Below, piece by piece: positions 33,631-41,902 of a DNA stretch of 64,000 nt. The notes under the pieces are model-generated. The model was not told the origin of the DNA. It worked only from the letters and a program-made list of their open reading frames with translations, and did no database searches. The translations under genes were made by a program, and so were the position numbers. How positions within the stretch are numbered: position 1 is the first letter of the stretch; each line of letters starts with the position of its first letter. This stretch comes from Streptococcus parasanguinis (lineage in GTDB: Bacteria > Bacillota > Bacilli > Lactobacillales > Streptococcaceae), in assembly GCF_032163505.1 (NCBI RefSeq), contig NZ_CP134147.1, positions 338,501 to 402,500 of the forward strand. The letters are read 5' to 3'.

Positions 33631-34623
33631 CTAGTTTTGTGATAAAAATGGCTGGAGTAGTCTATATAGATTTATCAAAATAGGGATGTAACCTATCGGA
33701 TTAAGTGTTTTTCCATTGAATAACTGCGGAAAGTTAGGGGAATCTTTATAGAGTTTAAATAGCTCAACATAATCTTTATTAACTTGTTTATTACTGTGAT
33801 CAGTTATATCATATTCTTTTAACTGCATTCCTTTTATTTTGTTTATTATCTCTTTAACATATTTCTTCCAGAGATAGTCAAAAATTAAATAACCAAAACC
33901 AATCAGTATAAAAATTATTCCCCAAGTAATTAGAAACACTAAATTATTAGGTGTATCTATTACTAACTTATTATCAGTAAATTTAATAGCAGATAATGGA
34001 GTAGTTAAATAGAATAGAGTGGTATAAGCAATACCTAAAATTCCAAAATAATTACTAAATGAACTCATACTATCGGTAAATTTAACTATCCAATCAGATT
34101 CAGATGGATTATGTAGGGAAAATGGGACTAATGAAATAAAATCAAATTTTGAAATTTTCCTTAATAAGAGAATATAAAGTATGTACTTTAAATACAGTTG
34201 TATTGCAATAAATACCGTTAGAATTAAAGTAATTGCACCATAGATTGTGATTAGCTCGTGCAGAGTAAGAACTTCTAAAAATATTAGTGAAACGAAATAA
34301 ATTAAACCAGTTATAAAACAAATAGATATACTATACCATTTTTTTAAATAACTACTATACTTACTAAGCATTGGAAATAGTGGAAGATTGTTGACTTTAG
34401 TACCTGAAATAGATGTTTTAAGTTTTATTTCTTTTTTCATTAAATTTTTGTATGTGATAACTTGGACTAACAATAGAGAATTTACTCCAAGAACATACAC
34501 ATAGTTATATTTTAATGATGAATCAAAAATTGATACTATAATTCCAATAAAAATCCAACAAATAAAAATAATTGTCCAAAAGCATTTTTGGGATAGAATT
34601 TTATCGACTATTTTTATTTCCAC
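33631..34623 (-). CDS. Unknown multi-pass membrane protein in the invertible segment
   Basis: 330 residues from GTG 34,623, whose ribosome site GGAG lies in the right inverted repeat exactly as for the opposing gene. About six hydrophobic segments: near 14-33 (FWTIIFICWIFIGIIVSIF), 40-57, 98-117, 124-152, 196-214 and 229-250, then a soluble C-terminal tail of about 80 residues. No family is recognised. It converges with the prenyl-synthetase-like gene across a terminator. In the present orientation it faces the extended -10 promoter TGGTATACT outside the right repeat, and would therefore be the expressed partner. Confidence 0.75.
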   Translation of the reverse strand: MEIKIVDKILSQKCFWTIIFICWIFIGIIVSIFDSSLKYNYVYVLGVNSLLLVQVITYKNLMKKEIKLKTSISGTKVNNLPLFPMLSKYSSYLKKWYSISICFITGLIYFVSLIFLEVLTLHELITIYGAITLILTVFIAIQLYLKYILYILLLRKISKFDFISLVPFSLHNPSESDWIVKFTDSMSSFSNYFGILGIAYTTLFYLTTPLSAIKFTDNKLVIDTPNNLVFLITWGIIFILIGFGYLIFDYLWKKYVKEIINKIKGMQLKEYDITDHSNKQVNKDYVELFKLYKDSPNFPQLFNGKTLNPIGYIPILINLYRLLQPFLSQN

Positions 34624-34627
34624 ACCG

Positions 34628-34659
34628 TTTCTCCTACCGATAACTATTTATTATCACTA
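34628..34659 (-). repeat. Right inverted repeat (IRR) of the invertible segment
   Basis: Perfect 32-base reverse complement of 32,585-32,616. With IRL it bounds about 2.0 kb. Confidence 0.9.
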
Positions 34660-34667
34660 GTATACCA
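34659..34667 (-). promoter_or_regulatory. Extended -10 promoter reading into the invertible segment
   Basis: On the minus strand TGG-TATACT ends at the edge of the right repeat, so transcription would start inside the repeat and enter whichever gene lies next to it. The left side has only TATAGT (32,583-32,588) with a poor -35. Confidence 0.6.
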
Positions 34668-34788
34668 TAAATTCCTATCCCCAATATGTTTTCGATTGTA
34701 GTTTTCATTCTCAAAGACTTTTTGAACAGCCTCATAATACTTTTTCTTTAATAACTGAATATGTGGTATTTTATCTATTGGCAACAAC

Positions 34789-34828
34789 GCACCAAAAATG
34801 GTGCATTTCTCTTTTTTTTTGCTATAAT
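34789..34828 (+). promoter_or_regulatory. pezAT promoter and PezA operator
   Basis: The inverted repeat GCACCA-AAAA-TGGTGC (34,789-34,804) overlaps the -35 position of a promoter with TATAAT at 34,823-34,828 (17-base spacer). PezA-type antitoxins repress their own operon from such a site. Confidence 0.7.
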
Positions 34829-34853
34829 AGAAATAAATAAAAGGAGGAGTTAC

Positions 34854-35330
34854 ATGATTGGAGAAAATATAAAAACGTTACGTAAAACACATAAATTAAC
34901 GCAGCCTGAGTTTGCAAAGATTATTGGTATCTCTCGAAATAGCTTGAGTCGTTATGAAAATGGGACAAGTTCAATTTCGACAGAATTAATAGATCGTATC
35001 TGCAAGAAATTTAATGTTTCTTATATCGATATCGTAGGGGAGGAAAAAATGCTCACACCAGTAGAAGATTATCAGTTAACTCTGAAAATTGAAGTGATTA
35101 AAGAACGAGGGGCGAATATCTTAGCGCAACTTTATCGTTTTCAAGATGAACAAGGAATTGCATTTGATGATACTTCAAATCCTTGGGTTCTAATGAGCGA
35201 TGATTTGTCTGATTTGATTAATACGAGGATTTATCTTGTTTCAACTTTTGAGGATATAGAGCGATTTAATGGCTATTTGGATGGCATTGAACGTATGCTA
35301 GAACAAGCTACTCATCTGGTGGTGGCTTAA
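34854..35330 (+). CDS. pezA: PezA-type antitoxin / HTH repressor
   Basis: 158 residues from ATG 34,854 (AAGGAGGAG upstream); the open frame before it is not protein-like. The N-terminal XRE HTH (MIGENIKTLRKTHKLTQPEF, then GISRNSLSRYENG) is followed by the helical PezA C-terminal domain (for example LSDLINTRIYLVSTFEDIER). It binds and inactivates PezT and represses the operon at the palindrome upstream. The stop overlaps the pezT start by one base (TAATG), coupling the pair. Confidence 0.9.
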   Translation: MIGENIKTLRKTHKLTQPEFAKIIGISRNSLSRYENGTSSISTELIDRICKKFNVSYIDIVGEEKMLTPVEDYQLTLKIEVIKERGANILAQLYRFQDEQGIAFDDTSNPWVLMSDDLSDLINTRIYLVSTFEDIERFNGYLDGIERMLEQATHLVVA

Positions 35331-36091
35331 TGAAACTAGAAGAATTTAGTCAAGATAATTTTGAACAAGCCTCCAAACGACTCGTTCGTTCTTTAACTCG
35401 TGGAAAAACAACCTCATCTCATCCTAAGGCTATTTTGCTCGGTGGACAGAGTGGTGCTGGGAAAACAACGATTCATCGTATTAAACAAAGGGAATTTCAA
35501 GGAAATATCATTATCATTGATGGAGACAGTTATCGCTCTTTTCATCCGAACTACCTTGGCCTACAGGAAAAGTATGGCAAAGATAGTGTGGATTATACCA
35601 AAGTATTCGCGGGACAAATGGTTGAATATCTTGTAGATGAGTTGAGTAAAAAAGGTTATCATTTATTAATCGAGGGTACCTTGAGAACAACAGAAGTCCC
35701 TAGAAAAACTGCACAATTATTGACAACTAGAGGATATCAAGTCTCACTTGCACTGATTGCAACAAAGCCAGAATTGTCCTATCTCAGTACTTTGATACGT
35801 TATGAGGAGCTCTACGCCATAGATCCTAGTCAAGCGAGAGCGACTCCCAAAGAGCACCATGATGGAATTGTAGAACATTTAGTTGCTAACTTACGAGAGT
35901 TAGAAAATGACAAAATTTTTAATCAAATTCAAATTTATCAAAGAGATCAATCGTGTGTTTACGATTCGGAAGTACATCAAATCTCAGCAGCAGGAGTTCT
36001 ACACGAATGCCTATTTGGAAAATGGAACAAGGTGGAAAAAGAGATGTTGAAGTTGGGACAGGAACGGTTGAATTCATTAAAAATCAAGTAG
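35330..36091 (+). CDS. pezT: PezT zeta-type toxin (UDP-N-acetylglucosamine kinase)
   Basis: 253 residues, full zeta-toxin length. Walker A GGQSGAGKTT near 38-47, IIDGDSYRSFHPNY with the catalytic Asp near 66, and IEGTLRTTEVPRKTA near 115-129 are all typical. The toxin phosphorylates UDP-N-acetylglucosamine and so blocks cell-wall synthesis when PezA is lost. No disrupting mutation is seen. Its presence stabilises the element, and it lies 33 bases before the Gabija genes, possibly in one transcript. Confidence 0.92.
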   Translation: MKLEEFSQDNFEQASKRLVRSLTRGKTTSSHPKAILLGGQSGAGKTTIHRIKQREFQGNIIIIDGDSYRSFHPNYLGLQEKYGKDSVDYTKVFAGQMVEYLVDELSKKGYHLLIEGTLRTTEVPRKTAQLLTTRGYQVSLALIATKPELSYLSTLIRYEELYAIDPSQARATPKEHHDGIVEHLVANLRELENDKIFNQIQIYQRDQSCVYDSEVHQISAAGVLHECLFGKWNKVEKEMLKLGQERLNSLKIK

Positions 36092-36124
36092 TTCCACATT
36101 TTATAAAATATATTAGGGGAAGTA

Positions 36125-37882
36125 ATGGAATTTAAAAAACTAGTAATTGAAAACTTTCGTAATTTTAATTCTATTGAAATTAACTTATCAAATAGAAATG
36201 TGATATTTGGAATGAATGATTCAGGGAAAACAAATCTTTTGTTTGCAATGAGATATCTGTTAGATAGAAGTATCAGAAATAAAGGTTTTATTAAATCGGA
36301 TTATCATAGACATGATACTAGTATACCTATCAGAATACAACTTGAACTTGATTTGTCTGATAGAAAAATGGAGGAGGATGAAGAATCACTAAAGTCTTCG
36401 CATTCACGTCTATTAATTTCAACAGTGGCTGGAGCAAGAAAAAATTCCAGTTTAGATACATTTTTTATTTCCTTGGAGGCGATATATGATGAGAAAGAGT
36501 TGTTTGGAAATCCGGTATTAAGTTGGGGTTCTACTTTAGATGACTTAATGGAAGTTCCTCAATATGGTACAAGAAGTGATATTGATAAGATTTTCCAAAT
36601 AGTCTATGTAAATCCTGCTATCGAGATGGATGCATTTTTTAAGCGAAATAGAAAATTATTGTTCTCAGATGATACTAAGACTGACGAAGATGTGGACCTT
36701 GAGAAAGCGATCGAGAGTAGTATTAGTGAATTAAATAAAAATATTTCTAATTTAAGTTTAATCACGAGGGTTCAATCACAACTAACTGATGCCTACAAAA
36801 GCTATCGTAAAGAAGATTTAGAGATAAAAATTCAATCAGAAATATCAATTTCAGGCTATTTAGATAATCTTACACCATACATCAATTGGAATGGAGACAC
36901 TCAAAATTATCCAACATCTGGAGATGGCCGAAAAAAACTCTTATCATATGCTATTAATCATCTGATTTCAGAAAAACAGTACAGTAGTAAAGTGATAATT
37001 TATCTAATAGAGGAACCAGAGAATAGTTTACACAGATCAGTACAAGTATCGCTTTCTAAACAGCTTTTTATTCAGAATATATACGAATACTTCTTCTTAA
37101 CAACGCATTCGGCAGAAGTACTTTATGAAATGAATAATACTCAACTCATAAAGATAACTAATCAACAGGAATCAACAGGACATTCTTCATACTACAAGGT
37201 GCCAAGTGAGTTTTCAAATTTAAAGAAAAAATTGAATAAATCCTTAGCGCAGTCTATCTTCTATGATAGGGTTCTTTTGGTTGAAGGTCCATCAGAATAC
37301 TACCTATTTTTTGCTATTTTTGAATATCTTAGCCCTGATTTTGAAGCGGAAGGAAAATACTTGTTACAAGTCGACGGTATTAATTTTAAACCGTATGCAA
37401 AACTGTATAGAGAATTAGGAATAGATTTTTTTGTGAAGACAGATAATGATTTAAAAGCTAGTCGTAGTGATAAACATGTATTTTCTCCTATTGGCTTAAA
37501 TAGGTGTATTGACTTGCTTGACCAAAGTGTGACTCCTAGATTAGATAATTATCGTATAGATTTCTCTTCAAAAGATGAGAGAAAACAGAATATAAAGTCT
37601 AAAAAAGAAGAATTATATTCGACTAACCATAGTCTAGTATCTCAATTAAATGCAGAGGGAATCTTTATATCAGAAGTTGATTTAGAAAATGACTTGGCTC
37701 AGGTTTTATCCGATAGCGAGAGGAGTGAAATGAGTGAATTCGATTTTGTAAATTGGTTACAAAGTAGTAAACAGTACAACATGTTGGAATATATAGATAA
37801 TTATCTGTCTCTCGATATTGCACATAAAATTGTGAAGTCAGATTATTTTAAAGTATTATCGGAGTTTTTAGACTATGAATGA
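36125..37882 (+). CDS. gajA: GajA-like OLD-family ATPase-TOPRIM nuclease (Gabija)
   Basis: 585 residues. The ABC/OLD-type ATPase has Walker A FGMNDSGKTNLL near 29-40, Walker B VIIYLIEEPENSLH near 292-305 and an HS motif in LTTHSAEVLYEM. The C-terminal TOPRIM domain has Glu in LLVEGPSEYYLF near 388 and an Asp-x-Asp in KTDNDLKA near 438. It is followed by a UvrD-like helicase with an 8-base overlap, the defining Gabija pair. GajA is a nucleotide-sensing DNA nicking enzyme that acts when phage lower the nucleotide pool. SD AGGGGAAG precedes the ATG. Class 2 OLD proteins outside defence are the alternative, but the length and partner fit Gabija. Confidence 0.87.
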   Translation: MEFKKLVIENFRNFNSIEINLSNRNVIFGMNDSGKTNLLFAMRYLLDRSIRNKGFIKSDYHRHDTSIPIRIQLELDLSDRKMEEDEESLKSSHSRLLISTVAGARKNSSLDTFFISLEAIYDEKELFGNPVLSWGSTLDDLMEVPQYGTRSDIDKIFQIVYVNPAIEMDAFFKRNRKLLFSDDTKTDEDVDLEKAIESSISELNKNISNLSLITRVQSQLTDAYKSYRKEDLEIKIQSEISISGYLDNLTPYINWNGDTQNYPTSGDGRKKLLSYAINHLISEKQYSSKVIIYLIEEPENSLHRSVQVSLSKQLFIQNIYEYFFLTTHSAEVLYEMNNTQLIKITNQQESTGHSSYYKVPSEFSNLKKKLNKSLAQSIFYDRVLLVEGPSEYYLFFAIFEYLSPDFEAEGKYLLQVDGINFKPYAKLYRELGIDFFVKTDNDLKASRSDKHVFSPIGLNRCIDLLDQSVTPRLDNYRIDFSSKDERKQNIKSKKEELYSTNHSLVSQLNAEGIFISEVDLENDLAQVLSDSERSEMSEFDFVNWLQSSKQYNMLEYIDNYLSLDIAHKIVKSDYFKVLSEFLDYE

Positions 37883-39413
37883 TATTGCTAAACAAGACGA
37901 GAATGTCAAAAAAGAATTATTAGAGTACCAAGGAAACATTCTAATTTTAGCTAATGCAGGTTCAGGAAAAACAACTTTTTTAGCTGAGAAGCTAGAAAGA
38001 GACTCCAAAAAGTTAGATAATTATCAAAAACTAGCAGCGATAACTTTTACTCGTAATGCAACTGAAGAAATAAAACAGAAATTAATTGATATTCCAGAAA
38101 ATGTTGTCATATCAACAATTGATTCATTTCTAGATAAAGAAATAATTCTTCCTTTCCTTGATCAAAGATATGAACTTGCAACGCCATTACAGTTTAGTTT
38201 TCAGCAAGAATATAAGTTTAATAATTTTGATATTGGACTAAGTCAAATAATGCAAAATGGTATTTTTGCTACTTATGATAATAAGACCGCTCAGCTAGGT
38301 AAGAATTTTAAATGTGAAGTTGCTTTAGATATTCTAATACACACTAAGTCGGCATCAGAGTATCTAAAATATAAATTTAATTCACTTTATATTGATGAGT
38401 TTCAGGATTGTGATCAATCTATGAATGATCTATTCATGTACTTGAAAGCTGAATTAGGGATTCGTTTATTTATTGTAGGAGATGATAAACAGTCAATTTA
38501 TCAATGGAGAGGGGCTTCTCCTAGGTATATTAAAAATTTATGGGAAAACGATAATAATTTTAAAAAAGAGAGGTTTATTGGTAATTTTAGGAGTTTACCT
38601 AAAATTGTAGATTTTTCATTAGCCCTAACTCCAGGGGTACAAATAAATTTTATTAATAAATTAGGATCTATTTTATATTTAAAGGCTGAGCAGTATTCTT
38701 TAAAAGAAGATATTATCAGATTCTTAATAGAGAATGGCGACATAAATTTGAATGAGCAAAATTATTTTTTAATTGGAAATAATCAACATATTTTTGAAAC
38801 AGCAACACAACTAGGTAGAATATTCCCAAACCAATTTGATTATGTCAGAAAAAATCCTTTTATAGAGTGTACCAATAGTATTTTTTTACAATCTTTGGCT
38901 CAATATTATTTTGTTGAAGACTTTTCTGAGTATGATGTATTAAACAATCTTTTTCCTGATTATAATGATGATTTTAGGAGAGGATTATTAAAAAAATTGA
39001 AAAACTTGCGTCAAAATCCTGAGCGCTTACTTATCGAAGATATAGCTTCATACCTAGGTATATCAATTACACAGTTTGGAGATAAATTAGAAAGTCAAAT
39101 ATTACTTGACGTTTTAATTGATGATGAGAATAGAAAGTTATTTGATACTAGTTCATTGAAAAATAATTTATTAATGACTACTCATAGTTCAAAAGGTTTA
39201 GCTGCAGATACTGTAGTAATTTTTGTAGAATATTTGATTGATCGAAAACAAGGGTTGAAATTTGAAGATCATTATGTTGCAATTACTAGAGCAAAATCAA
39301 AGGTTATTATTATTGATAATCAGACAATTTATATTGATGAAATCAATAGATTATTAAGCAACAATAATGAGAAATTTTCTTTTGAAGATTTTATAGAAAG
39401 ACGGTATATATGA
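37875..39413 (+). CDS. gajB: GajB-like UvrD/PcrA-type helicase (Gabija)
   Basis: 512 residues. Superfamily 1 motifs: Walker A LANAGSGKTTFLAEK near 26-40, motif Ia AITFTRNATEEI, Walker B LYIDEFQDCDQ near 171-181, motif III FIVGDDKQSIYQWRGA, motif V MTTHSSKGLAADTVVI, motif VI YVAITRAKSKVII. It is shorter than PcrA, as are GajB proteins. It overlaps gajA by 8 bases and the next gene by 4, so the three genes are translationally coupled. In Gabija it joins the GajA complex and is thought to act on DNA termini or sense nucleotides. Confidence 0.87.
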   Translation: MNDIAKQDENVKKELLEYQGNILILANAGSGKTTFLAEKLERDSKKLDNYQKLAAITFTRNATEEIKQKLIDIPENVVISTIDSFLDKEIILPFLDQRYELATPLQFSFQQEYKFNNFDIGLSQIMQNGIFATYDNKTAQLGKNFKCEVALDILIHTKSASEYLKYKFNSLYIDEFQDCDQSMNDLFMYLKAELGIRLFIVGDDKQSIYQWRGASPRYIKNLWENDNNFKKERFIGNFRSLPKIVDFSLALTPGVQINFINKLGSILYLKAEQYSLKEDIIRFLIENGDINLNEQNYFLIGNNQHIFETATQLGRIFPNQFDYVRKNPFIECTNSIFLQSLAQYYFVEDFSEYDVLNNLFPDYNDDFRRGLLKKLKNLRQNPERLLIEDIASYLGISITQFGDKLESQILLDVLIDDENRKLFDTSSLKNNLLMTTHSSKGLAADTVVIFVEYLIDRKQGLKFEDHYVAITRAKSKVIIIDNQTIYIDEINRLLSNNNEKFSFEDFIERRYI

Positions 39414-40000
39414 TTAGTTTAAATCAAGATAAATTGCAATTTGATATTACAGGTATTCTAGGTTCTGAAATTAATCAGCACATTGATTTTTATAATATTG
39501 GAGTTGAAGAAGCTTATGTTGCAATAAAAAATAATGATGACAGTACAGCTCTGTCCATTTTACGAATATTAAAATCACAACTAGACATAGAGTATAAGTA
39601 TTTTGATTCTAAAAGGTTTTGGGATTTTGGTACATTAAACGATGCTTATAGTTATGTTGATGGTATAAAAAGAGCTAGTCGAGCATTGGTGGGAGCACCC
39701 AATTATCGAAATATGAAATCCATGCTTTATGACATTCAAGATTATATGACTAGAACAAGGTTTGACGATGATAGGTATTACGGGAACATATTCGCTTTAG
39801 CTGTTGACAGATATTTAGATGAGATGATGCCTTCGGAACGTCATTCGCGTTTAGGAATATTCCTTCAAGGGATTAGAACATTTTACCATCGACCAGGAAA
39901 AGGTACAGCAAAACAATGTCATGCTCTATCTAAAGGTCTCCGTTCCAAGGATATAGAACCTTTTATCTTCATAGAGTATATTGAGAAATATTTGCGATAA
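39410..40000 (+). CDS. Unknown protein coupled to the Gabija genes
   Basis: 196 residues starting inside the gajB stop (ATGA overlap). Charged, with no signal or membrane segment and mostly helical in appearance. Notable stretches are YKYFDSKRFWDFGTLNDAYS near 64, TRTRFDDDRYYGNIFALAVD near 113 and GIRTFYHRPGKGTAKQCHAL near 153. No family is recognised. The strict overlap and the end of the element about 220 bases later suggest a third component of this defence operon (regulator, inhibitor or extra effector), but an independent cargo gene is possible. Confidence 0.65.
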   Translation: MISLNQDKLQFDITGILGSEINQHIDFYNIGVEEAYVAIKNNDDSTALSILRILKSQLDIEYKYFDSKRFWDFGTLNDAYSYVDGIKRASRALVGAPNYRNMKSMLYDIQDYMTRTRFDDDRYYGNIFALAVDRYLDEMMPSERHSRLGIFLQGIRTFYHRPGKGTAKQCHALSKGLRSKDIEPFIFIEYIEKYLR

Positions 40001-40049
40001 TTTATAATGCACTCCGTATATCAAATGTACAAAACAATAACAATTCAAA

Positions 40050-40112
40050 TGGTGTGAACTTTTTGGTAAAATCTAGCTCAATTTGTGTATTTTTAGGGTG
40101 AAATTCACACCA
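40050..40112. repeat. Integrase arm-type sites, right end
   Basis: TGGTGTGAA at 40,050 (inverted copy) and TTCACACCA at 40,104 match the three left-end repeats beside the integrase, marking the other end of the same element. Confidence 0.7.
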
Positions 40113-40216
40113 TTCAATTGAAAGTTATTCAAATTAGATGAAATATTTCTTTCTTAAAACGTGGGGAAACATTGATATTAAGCATATATTGAAATTCATT
40201 CAAATACGAGATGTTC

Positions 40217-40267
40217 AAACCAGGTCTTAAGAAAGCTCGTAAAGCATCACAATTCTCAAAACGTTAA
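40217..40267 (+). other. attR of the 25-kb element: second copy of the rpsI end
   Basis: Fifty of 51 bases equal to the rpsI 3' end, still encoding the terminal residues through SQFSKR and the stop. It is also the attL of the older insertion that follows. Confidence 0.88.
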
Positions 40268-40292
40268 TCAATACGATACTATCAACGTTTAC

Positions 40293-40328
40293 AGACATTC
40301 AAGAATTTTCTCTTGGATGTCTTTTTTG
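40293..40328 (+). terminator. Displaced rpsI-type terminator
   Basis: AGACATTCAAGA pairs with TCTTGGATGTCT, followed by TTTTTT. It stands after the second rpsI-end copy as the terminator of rpsI before the younger element inserted. A close copy lies at about 47,735-47,775. Confidence 0.8.
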
Positions 40329-40343
40329 TTCAAATAACCAAAG

Positions 40344-40375
40344 TTCACCCCAAAATTCACCCCATATTCACCCCA
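40344..40375. repeat. Arm-type repeats of a second integrase
   Basis: Three copies of TTCACCCCA at 40,344, 40,356 and 40,367, with the same 12- and 11-base steps as the left-end TTCACACCA repeats but one base different in the unit. They abut the truncated integrase gene. Confidence 0.75.
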
Positions 40376-40597
40376 TCAATTTTTTAAACTACGAAAAGCA
40401 ATATCACCTACAGTCTGATTGACTTTATCTTTGATATTAACGTAAGTTTTTGTAATCTCTTTATCACTATGAGTAAGAGCTTCTGAGAAGGCTTCAAGAG
40501 AAACACCTGCTTGTTTAGCAAGAGTAGCACCAGTATGTCTTAGTTTGTGTGGTGATGCTGGTGCTAATTCGGGATGTCTTCGTCTGACTGATTTCAT
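40376..40597 (-). pseudogene. C-terminal remnant of a second tyrosine integrase
   Basis: 73 residues with HKLRHTGATLAKQAGVSLEA, LTHSDKEITKTYV and the family end. It is closely similar to the C-terminus of the integrase at 14,939 (most residues identical) and faces its own rpsI-end copy. About 330 N-terminal residues are missing, so the older element can no longer move by itself. Confidence 0.85.
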
Positions 40598-40669
40598 CTT
40601 GATAAAACTTAAAATTTTTCTAATTATAACGAAGCATAGTCAAAAAGCTATGACCTCTATATTCACAAA

Positions 40670-40698
40670 AAAATCCAGACCAATACTAGTCCAGATTT
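40670..40698 (-). terminator. Hairpin in the decayed second element
   Basis: On the minus strand AAATCTGGACTA and TGGTCTGGATTT pair around GTAT, followed by TTTT. Confidence 0.6.
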
Positions 40699-40788
40699 CT
40701 TGTCTATTAAACATTCTTTTCAAAGAATGGAAGAACGGCTGTAACGGCTTTGTCAACGCAATTATTTAACTGTGAGAATCCGACGCAC

Positions 40789-40834
40789 ATAAATTTTAAA
40801 TGGCGTCTCAGTCACATTTAAATTTATGAGACGC
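40789..40834. terminator. Nested hairpins after the DUF1269 gene
   Basis: CATAAATTTTAAATG pairs with CATTTAAATTTATG, and within the same stretch GCGTCTCA pairs with TGAGACGC. These are alternative stems downstream of the minus-strand DUF1269 gene; there is no clean T tail. Confidence 0.45.
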
Positions 40835-40841
40835 TTAGACG

Positions 40842-41450
40842 TTAGGCTTTCAATTTGTCAAATTTTGCTTTGACATTTGCCTTGAATTCTTCAAGTTTAG
40901 CCTTGCGTTCGGCTTTACGTTCAGCCTTCATTTGTGCACGTGCCTGGTTGTAGAGGTCTTCTTGGACTTGCAGAGCTGCTTCGATTTCGGCTACGACGGT
41001 TGCTACATCCCAACGCACGATTTGGGTGTCGTACTTGGTGAAGTAAGCATCGATGACTGCTTCGTTGTTTTCTTGCACCAAGGCGACAACGGCTGTTTCG
41101 CCGTCGATCAATTTTTGAGACACAACGTCAATCAAGCCAGCTTCTGCCGTATCAACGGTATCACCAGCAGCCAAACCATAGAGGCTGCCAATACCATAAC
41201 CAAACAAGACGCCGATAGGACCACCCAAAAGCCCGATAACTGCACCGAGCAAGCCACCTTCTAGGGTTGCATCCGTCGTTGAATCTTCAAAGTCATAGCG
41301 TTCTTTTTCAACGATGTGACCGTTTTCATTTTTGACCAAGGCGATTTGAGCAACCTTGGTCGTCTGAGTTTGGCGGAAAGCCTTCAAATCCGCAAAGGAC
41401 TGATAAGCTTCGCTTTCAGTGTTAAAGACTGAAACTACTAGGTTTTCCAT
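40842..41450 (-). CDS. DUF1269-family membrane-associated protein
   Basis: 202 residues. After a soluble start (NLVVSVFNTESEAYQSFADL) comes a glycine-rich hydrophobic hairpin near 84-120 (GGLLGAVIGLLGGPIGVLFG), then an alpha/beta part and a Lys/Ala/Glu-rich helical tail (RAQMKAERKAERKAKLEEF). This layout is that of DUF1269 proteins, whose function is unknown. The gene is intact, with SD GAGGTA and biased core-like codons, unlike the decayed neighbours. A TetR remnant lies upstream on the same strand and may once have regulated it. Confidence 0.75.
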   Translation of the reverse strand: MENLVVSVFNTESEAYQSFADLKAFRQTQTTKVAQIALVKNENGHIVEKERYDFEDSTTDATLEGGLLGAVIGLLGGPIGVLFGYGIGSLYGLAAGDTVDTAEAGLIDVVSQKLIDGETAVVALVQENNEAVIDAYFTKYDTQIVRWDVATVVAEIEAALQVQEDLYNQARAQMKAERKAERKAKLEEFKANVKAKFDKLKA

Positions 41451-41516
41451 AGTTAGTACCTCTTTTCTAAATATATACGTTCATTATAATACAGTTTCAA
41501 TCACTTTTCAATCATT

Positions 41517-41870
41517 TTAGTGCGACATTTTAATTGATATGTCGCGTTTATCAGCGTCAAAGAACAGTTTCAGGCAGCGGTATATCTTTGCCATATCCCA
41601 GCCCAGACACTCTGGCGACTCTGAGTGATTATCAAGAAAGGCGTCCAGCAACATCTTAAAGCCTCCCGTGCAAAAAGTAAATAAATAGTGTTTTTCCTGT
41701 ATGCCTGTCACACGGCTAAAAGACCGCTTGACCAAATCTTCCAGAAAATTATAGCAGATATTATGTACCAGCTCTGTGTAGCGAGTCTGATGAGCGTGCC
41801 GAATCACATCGACACTTTTATAGAATCTGCCAACTGTTTCCTTATGGTCGAATCCTTGAAAGAAGTCGCT
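41517..41870 (-). pseudogene. TetR/AcrR-type regulator remnant without its DNA-binding domain
   Basis: The frame is open from just after a stop at 41,871 down to 41,517 and includes FFQGFDHKETVGRFYKSVDV and a helical part ending KLFFDADKRDISIK, which reads like a TetR C-terminal ligand domain. The N-terminal HTH is missing and the sequence beyond 41,871 belongs to something else. No start codon with a ribosome site remains. Confidence 0.5.
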
Positions 41871-41902
41871 TTATTCGTCGGTCAAGACAATTAATTTGGC
41901 TG

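Noticed and set aside
40346-40376. Short direct repeats as a CRISPR array
   Set aside because: Units of 9 bases at 11-12 base steps beside an integrase are arm-type sites; there are no spacers and no cas genes in the window.
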